Position numbers and translations under genes: made by a program. 64,000 nucleotides of DNA, from positions 1 to 64,000 of the forward strand of contig JNEN01000858.1 of assembly GCA_000697355.1 (NCBI GenBank), written 5' to 3'. Shown here piece by piece: positions 58,256 through 64,000 of the stretch. Positions within the stretch are counted from its first letter, which is position 1; each line of letters begins with the position of its first letter. This DNA is from Syncephalastrum monosporum B8922 (taxonomy: Eukaryota > Mucoromycota > Mucoromycetes > Mucorales > Syncephalastraceae). The notes under the pieces were generated by a model. That model ran no database searches, had not been told where the DNA came from, and was given only the letters and a program-made list of their open reading frames with translations.

Positions 58256-58985
58256 TGTATTAAATGCGAGAGTAGAGGGGAAGTGGGGGATGAAAGAGTA
58301 TGATCTCGAGTGACGCGGGCTTGAGTATTTAAAGAAAAAAAAAATTCAATCGCCACCCGGAAGGTCAACAGGTATAATCGCAGCTTTTCGGGTGAAGATG
58401 ATCACTGATTGATGTCCAGCACGCTCTAAATGCGGCAATTCCGTTTACTTATCTAAGCTTTTGCCCTTTCAGACAACTCTCCTATCTCATGTTTATCATC
58501 CTAACGAGGTTTGCGCAAATACGCCGTGCACATTGCATCTGATACCGTCCCGCGGTGCATGTACCCCGTCTTTGCACTTGGTCGAGCGTGCATAGGTGTG
58601 AGCATGGGTGTATGGGGTACCCCCGGCCTGGTTGGTATCTAAAAGGGGAGAGCCGCCTGGGCAAGCCACTCCGCCTGGCCTCTCGCTGGCCTGCAAGATA
58701 ACCGGATCCGTCGGACTTTCCAGTGATAAGACAAAACAAGCAGCGCGGTCGGTGGGCCATTCACGTGCCGCCGATAAGGAAACTTTAGTGCATTTTATCT
58801 TATCACCTTGCGCGCAGAGGACGAATCGCATGCTTTTGTATATAAGACGCACCAGCTAAAATAAGATGAAGCTGATCAATTAATGTGGGGTGATGGACAT
58901 GTGTCGCTGCTAGATAATCTCCCGTCACATAATCTTCTGTTTCTCTTTTTATTCAGGGCAAGCGGGAAAGAGATATCTCTGACCA

Positions 58986-59019
<34 letters not shown>

Positions 59020-59056
59020 GAAAATGAGCACGTATAGAAAAAAGAGCCTTATGCAT
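58256..59056. other. Divergent-free intergenic: GLN1 promoter and NAA40 3' flank
   Basis: GLN1 promoter to about 58450. GATAA/TTATC motifs occur at 58697-58701 (GATAA), 58724-58728 (GATAA), 58767-58771 (GATAA) and 58797-58805 (TTATCTTATC), a clustering typical of GATA-factor nitrogen control, though GATAA is common in AT-rich DNA. A TG microsatellite ends the interval. Confidence 0.55.
58988..59016. repeat. TG dinucleotide microsatellite
   Basis: About 14 uninterrupted TG units lie just beyond the NAA40 stop codon, in its 3' flank. Confidence 0.95.
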
Positions 59057-60300
59057 TCATGTAGTACTAGTAGTAGCATCCGAGGTCTCGGCCAAAACAG
59101 GTGCATGGCATGAACGACTCAGGATCTCATAATCAAATTCACGCATGCGTGAGGGCGGAAGCACTTTTCCAGGTGAAATCTCATCTAAGTCAAATCTGAC
59201 GCGTATATCAGCTTACACTACGAACTCGGTCCCTGACGGTGTAACCCTTTTGAAACTGCTTCTCCCTCTCTCTGTCTCCCTCTGTCTCGTTTTCTCTCCT
59301 CTCGTCTCTTCCGACTTACCCAAGCCTTTGGATGTAGAACCGCATTGCTCTTTCGTTTGCTAGATCGATAAGGAATAAACAATGATGAGCTATAAAGTCA
59401 TATTTACGTATTGCGTCGACAAAAGTATACCTTTGAACACAGTCAACATGACCTTTTCCATATTCCAGTTGTGACCAATGTGACACAGTAATTGCAGTAG
59501 AAATTCACCAATTCCTTGGTTTCGAGCAGCTGGCACAATCTGCAGTTCAAAGCTAAAAAAGACACGTTCATGTGAGAGGGTATTATTTTCCCTTGCGTCA
59601 TTTTACGTGTCTGCCCGGATACGGCTCAAATATACTCCCCTATCTTACCAGTACGCTACAGCAGCCATGACGTTGTCGTCCATGGTTTCTTCATAGAGCA
59701 ACTGAAAATAGAGAAACCCCTTCAGATCATAGGGCTCGTCGGCTGACCTCGCAATGAGGTAGCGTGCTTCGGGCACCCTCATTTCCTTCTTCTTGTGTGC
59801 GTCATTCCACCCATCCTTCGACTGCGCATACCTTTACTCTCCCCAATCGGATCAGCCCAAGGCCACATTCACCTGTGTTCGCATGTTTTGTATCTTACAT
59901 GGTATACATGTTCTCCTTTACGAGATTGAACGTCCATGATCGCAGCTCCTCTGGCAAATCGTCGATCGCATAGTAATCCACTACGATTGTTTCTGCGCTT
60001 TTGGTCGACTGGAACGTAATAGGGCGTGGTAAAAAGTCTACGAGGCACGGGCTCTGTTTGTTGGGGGATAGTGTCGTGTACGTATGTATGTACGTAATAG
60101 AAAGGTCAGGAAAGGTCACCGGGACGTGTCAACGAACATCAGACTTGGCACACTTACCCGATTCGCTATCGCTACCCTATCCGTCTTTTGCTGGGCCTAC
60201 GGTTTTTGCATAATAGAGCACCCGTGAGATGCGATGCCTGGGTCATTCCTGGGGGTCATCCCCGTGACCTATTCGCACAACTTACTCGAGTGAGCGGCAT
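59057..60300 (-). CDS. NAA40: N-alpha-acetyltransferase 40 (NatD; histone H4/H2A N-terminus)
   Basis: Seven exons: 60300-60286 (15 nt, MPLTR), 60196-60158, 60053-59899, 59831-59649, 59552-59431, 59359-59320 and 59195-59057; 230 residues, close to human NAA40 (237). Recognisable blocks: VAIANRSPCLVDFL; NLVKENMYTMYAQSKDGW; YLIAR; FELQIVPAARNQGIGEFLLQ (acetyl-CoA loop in RNQGIG); MEKVMLTVFK; NERAMRFYIQRLGFDLDEIS; then YEILSRS. The order and spacing are those of the GNAT-fold NatD family, which acetylates the N-terminal Ser of histones H4 and H2A. Budding-yeast Nat4 is the orthologue. The short first exon is supported by a good GTAAGT donor in phase 0 and by the AQQKTDRV continuation, but is the least certain part. 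Confidence 0.9.
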
Positions 60301-60591
60301 GACAGGGCGGAAGGGGAAACAATTCCTCTTTACAGAACCTGCGAATTGACCTCGTTCCTGACGTGGCTTGTAACACCATCCGTGCGCGAAGCACTTTTAC
60401 CTTGCGGTCGAGGGCATAGAATCTTCGTTCAACATATCCACTTGGCCTTTCTTCCTGATTTTGGATATCTGCACAGCTCAGAAGTGCAGCATTTATTTGA
60501 CTCATATATGATAGGATTATTTAGAGAGATGCTGTGAATACTGGATTGATGGAATCGGCACAGTCGCTGTTGACGATAACCTTTGTTTCTC

Positions 60592-62754
60592 TTAACCACT
60601 CTCCATGGCAACCTGGGTCGTTGTCTCACGATAATAAGGTCCTTGATTAATATATTGCCGAATCATCGAATAATGGTCCCCAAATGTCTGCTGTGCTGCA
60701 GGTGCTCTGCCCAGGGCCGATACAATATCGTACTTGGCATTCTAGGCCCCTCGTTAGTATAATCATTCGTTCTGTCGTTCTTGCTTGCTCACCAATCCCG
60801 CTGCTGAGTGGTCGTTGGTTCGGTCAAGGATATATCCCATAAAATCGGACGACTGTGCCATATACTAAAGCATTTTGTGAGAGATTTATTCAATTGACAC
60901 AGCCTTTTCTTCCTCATACCTCTCGGCCCCACTGGTGCGCCGCCGTGGACTGAAGTACGGAAAGGGCTGCCATACGGATATCATCCACAGGCTGTTTCGC
61001 GTTCTGCACAAGGTTACTGAGCACTTGGAAACCTCCTAATGAAAGAAATCAGAATAGAAAAAATGGCCAACACGCGTAGTTTTACCATTGCCCGTCCGCA
61101 GGAAAAGGTCCTTCGTCATTTGCTCTACTAGAGCTGCTTCTTCGGTACCACTGCCCAGAGTGTCATATTTAGTTCTCTGGTTCCCTGTTACCAATGCTTA
61201 CGTACGCTGGAGCTTCCACGGACAAGATGGCAGCCAAGCTCCGCAAATAGGCGATCTTAACGTCGCCCGTTGAAGATTTGTAGCGGTCAAAAAAGGGTTC
61301 CACGATGGCGCTGTTGTAGAATAACTGCAGGCCGCTTGGTTTTGAAGCAATCAGGCTTGCTGTGTGCATGGCAGTGATCTGGATCCAACATAAGCCATGT
61401 TGATTCACGTAAAAGCAAGTCTCTTACCTCGATTTCAGAGCTTGCCGGATCCTCTAAGCATTTTAGTACGGCATGGAAAATGTGGTATTCTCTGTCAATA
61501 GGTTCAAAATTGATATCCTGAATACAAAGAAGTGTTCATTATATGATCGTAATCTGCGTCCCATCCCAATGAGCCGTACCTTATTCCGACCCAAATGGCC
61601 AAAGAAATGGAATGCGGCATGCTTTGTCAGCATGGTCACAGTGTCTGTATCGTTAGAGTCTGTAATCATGTGAGCCAGGTTATGCAGCAGGCCTGTGCGT
61701 TGCAGGAATGCAAGCCCGGATGGCGAAGTGGCAATCTGTGTGGTTAGGCACACCCCTGGTCAGTATGATATTCCTAACGTGAGATGCGAGCTTGGAGCTC
61801 ACCTGGGTTAGCATCTCCACTGCATTTAGACGCAGCAAGATATCGTCCGATTGGACTTCCTGGACAATGACTTGAAAGAGACCCGAGGCCTCACCCAATT
61901 CGAAGGCCTCAGCAGAAGAGCCGGCGACACGTATGATGAGTTCGTACACTCGGAAGCGTACAGTTTCATTTCTACACGACCCTGCGTCAGGTCTGGACAA
62001 AGCCAAACTTCCCGTCTCTTACGCTTACGTCTGGAAGAGGCCTTGTAGGATGGACGTAGACTGCTCAAACAGCACGGAGGGCATTTCTGAAGCAATCTTC
62101 ACCGCCACATCTACGGCTTTACTCGCTGTGCGTGTGTCTTGAAAGGCAACGGAGGTCAGAGTGAAGGCAAAGACAGTCGATGTGGCCTTGATCATTGTCA
62201 TTTCAGTTAGTAGCAAGTCTTCCCACCCGTTCAAAGAGGTACATACGACTTGGCGCACGGTATTTGGGTTGGAGAGGCATGTCTCGACCTGTTGGAGCGA
62301 CAAATAGCGAATCTCAGGTGAGAAGTGCTGCAGCCCACGGATGAGGAATTCCTGCATGATATGTGGTGTGAGTTGCTCGAATGTATGACGCGGCAGGCGG
62401 CGTCTACCTGATTCACTGGATCAGCAACAAAGACGTCAAACGGGACTGGCCGAAGCAACTTGCCGACGATCTGGCACAGCAATTTAACAAGATCCTGGTC
62501 TTCGTCTGCTGTGGTCTCAAAGGCATTGTAGAACAGCGAAAGAGGGACGGTGTGCAGAATAGCTTGTGCGGTCTCGAGATCAACTCTCTCTAAAGTCCAT
62601 GGTTTGAAACGCGTTCATGTATCCAATATACTGGAATACCTCCAAGCGAGGCAAGGAATGCCTGGAGCGCGTGGAGCTTGTCTGGGTATGCCATCGACGA
62701 CTGAGGCTGGAGGGCGCGCGCTGCCCGTTCAATGGGACTCTCGACACCTGGCAT
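60592..62754 (-). CDS. PSMD5: 26S proteasome regulatory-particle assembly chaperone PSMD5/Hsm3-like
   Basis: Eleven exons: 62754-62640, 62589-62408, 62351-62029, 61971-61803, 61735-61580, 61517-61428, 61378-61206, 61150-61086, 61035-60920, 60864-60793 and 60741-60592; all introns GT...AG and in frame; 536 residues (human PSMD5 is 504). It is a helical HEAT/ARM-type solenoid: FLIRGLQHFSPEIRYLSLQQ, SGLAFLQRTGLLHNLAHMI, SGLQLFYNSAIVEPFFDRY. The C-terminus IRQYINQGPYYRETTTQVAM matches the conserved GPYY end of PSMD5. It binds Rpt1/Rpt2 during base assembly in the cytosol and then leaves. The assignment is strongest for the C-terminus; the yeast counterpart Hsm3 is diverged. Confidence 0.87.
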
Positions 62755-62979
62755 CGCTGAAACTGAAAAAGGCTGCTTGCCTCTATTTTCCCGCAAACCA
62801 AAAATAAAGGCATGAATTTTTGCTGCTGCTGAATAATGCTATAGCTTCGCCAAGTAGATAATAATGATACGGTTTAATTATATATCTATATATCTATATA
62901 TCCATAGCGTCGTTGAGGGTTAAAAAACTAGTTCATAATGGTGTGGTCATTTGCTGTTGTCGTGTTCTTGCTTCTTTGT

Positions 62980-64000
62980 TTAGGTGCGCTTCTCTTGACG
63001 CTGCTCGCGGCGTGCTCTCGAAGTGGGCCCATGCACAAGAAGATAGACCAAAGTGAGGTTCGACAGGACCAGAATGAGACCAAGCGTAGTGAACATCCAG
63101 CCAACGCCTATACCTTGAATACCAGGCTCAATCACCACGGTAGCGATAGCACTGTGTAGGAAGGACGTGTTAATAGAAAGAATCCGTACCGTACTACTTT
63201 GGCCAGTATATACCTCAGCAAGCAGCGAACAATGTTGTTAGTAGCCGTAATGGATGCACCTTTGCCAGGGTACTAAATGGTGACCGCATTAGTTTGCTGG
63301 TAGTGAGTCAATACATCATTGCAGGCATACCATGTCCACCAGCAGAGTCATTACAACGTTGAACATCGATGTGACGCTGTAGCCATCTGTGAAAATATGC
63401 ATGAGCAGTTGCACCAAGGAATGATTATCGGATAGCTTACAGATGAATTGCAGCACCAGAGGAACGGCCAGATGGGCTTCGGCATAAATAGTCCATCCGT
63501 AGGAAATCGTGACGCCTTGCATAAGAATGGCATGGATCCAGATACTCCGCAGACGAGCCTTATGGATTGGAAAGTCCAGAGGCAGTTTCTCTCCCTTCTT
63601 CATATCAGCAAAACCATGCTTGCGAGCGGTGATACGGAAATCTCGGTCGATGATCCGGCCTTGCACAAGCGAACCGATGATACAACCCACGGCGAGCGCG
63701 ATGAAACAAAGACCGATTTGGAGCTCGTTCAGACCGTAAATTTGCTGGAACAAGCTAGGCGTCGAAGTGAGATAGGCATAGTAAATTGCATAGTGGAGCC
63801 CCTTGAACACAAGCGCGGCCGTTACATCGGGTTCGAGCAGATAGACCAGCGGCATCAAGAAGTTGGGGAACTTGTGGAACCGTTCACTGCCTGCCTTGGG
63901 ACCGGTATGCTTGCCAAGATGGCGTTTCAGCCACTGTGCCGGCGTCGGGTTCGCGTAGATGGAGCCATTGCCCACGAGCGGTCGCAGGGTTTCGGGAAGG
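62980..64000 (-). CDS. MFS (DHA1-type) multidrug/polyamine-like transporter, C-terminal part (5' end outside window)
   Basis: Exons 64000-63441 (cut by the window), 63386-63331, 63272-63214 and 63151-62980. The visible part starts LPETLRPLVGNGSI, a hallmark of fungal DHA1 drug:H+ antiporters (Qdr/Tpo/Aqr type), then the cytoplasmic loop and transmembrane helices: KGLHYAIYYAYLTSTPSLFQ, LQIGLCFIALAVGCIIGSLV, IWIHAILMQGVTISYGWTIY, SVTSMFNVVMTLLVDM and VGWMFTTLGLILVLSN. The tail is basic (SRARREQRQEKRT). The segment after the loop matches helices 7-12. Export of drugs, polyamines or organic acids at the plasma membrane is likely; the substrate is unknown. Frame and phases are consistent; the 5' part is missing because of the window edge. 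Confidence 0.92.

Noticed and set aside
57201..58303. Plus-strand frames of 173-194 codons
   Set aside because: Antisense shadows of glutamine synthetase.

Overview
The window is eukaryotic nuclear DNA from a fungus, most likely an early-diverging one (Mucoromycota, Mucorales-like). Genes are dense, on both strands, and broken by many short introns (about 46-90 nt, GT...AG, often with a CTAAC-like branch site). Gene families include KXD1, AP-2 alpha, PSMD5, NAA40, PNUTS, an Stc1-type protein and a Fanzor nuclease. The species cannot be named from the sequence alone. Exon structures were read by hand from splice signals and reading-frame continuity; nearly every multi-exon model closes in frame.

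Layout. 1-2435: a Fanzor (eukaryotic TnpB relative), i.e. a mobile-element RNA-guided nuclease, with a complete set of RuvC-type residues but a frame-broken N-terminal part. 2436-5587: no convincing gene. 5588-14669: mainly minus-strand genes (Pom33/TMEM33 membrane protein, a possible small secreted peptide, a C2H2 zinc-finger factor, cytosolic MetRS, complex I subunit NDUFA2). 14833-22883: mitochondrial GGQ rescue factor, an Stc1-domain protein, Golgi SNARE Gos1 and a TBC Rab-GAP. 23592-32060: ER Hsp70 BiP/Kar2 with a UPRE-like promoter site, an amidase and a PNUTS-like PP1-binding protein, followed by a decayed partial copy of the PNUTS gene (about 32690-33510). 34980-45829: G-protein alpha subunit, a single-exon sialate O-acetylesterase-like protein, an SDR enzyme, a carboxymuconolactone-decarboxylase-like protein, an F-box/LRR protein and KXD1. 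45956-51662: AP-2 alpha (two consecutive microexons) convergent with ArgRS. 52209-58255: a Cys-rich secreted peptide precursor, a repeat-rich LEA-like protein with a mitochondrial-type leader, an O-fucosyltransferase-like protein and glutamine synthetase. 59057-64000: NAA40, PSMD5 and the C-terminal part of an MFS transporter cut by the right edge.

The genes do not form one pathway. Local themes are translation and mitochondria (MetRS, ArgRS, NDUFA2, GGQ factor; the last two share a 163-bp divergent promoter) and membrane traffic or ER (Gos1, TBC-GAP, BiP, AP-2, KXD1). The accessory, most unusual items are the Fanzor locus, the degenerate PNUTS copy, the Kex2-type Cys-rich peptide, the LEA-like repeat protein and the Stc1-type RNAi/heterochromatin adaptor.
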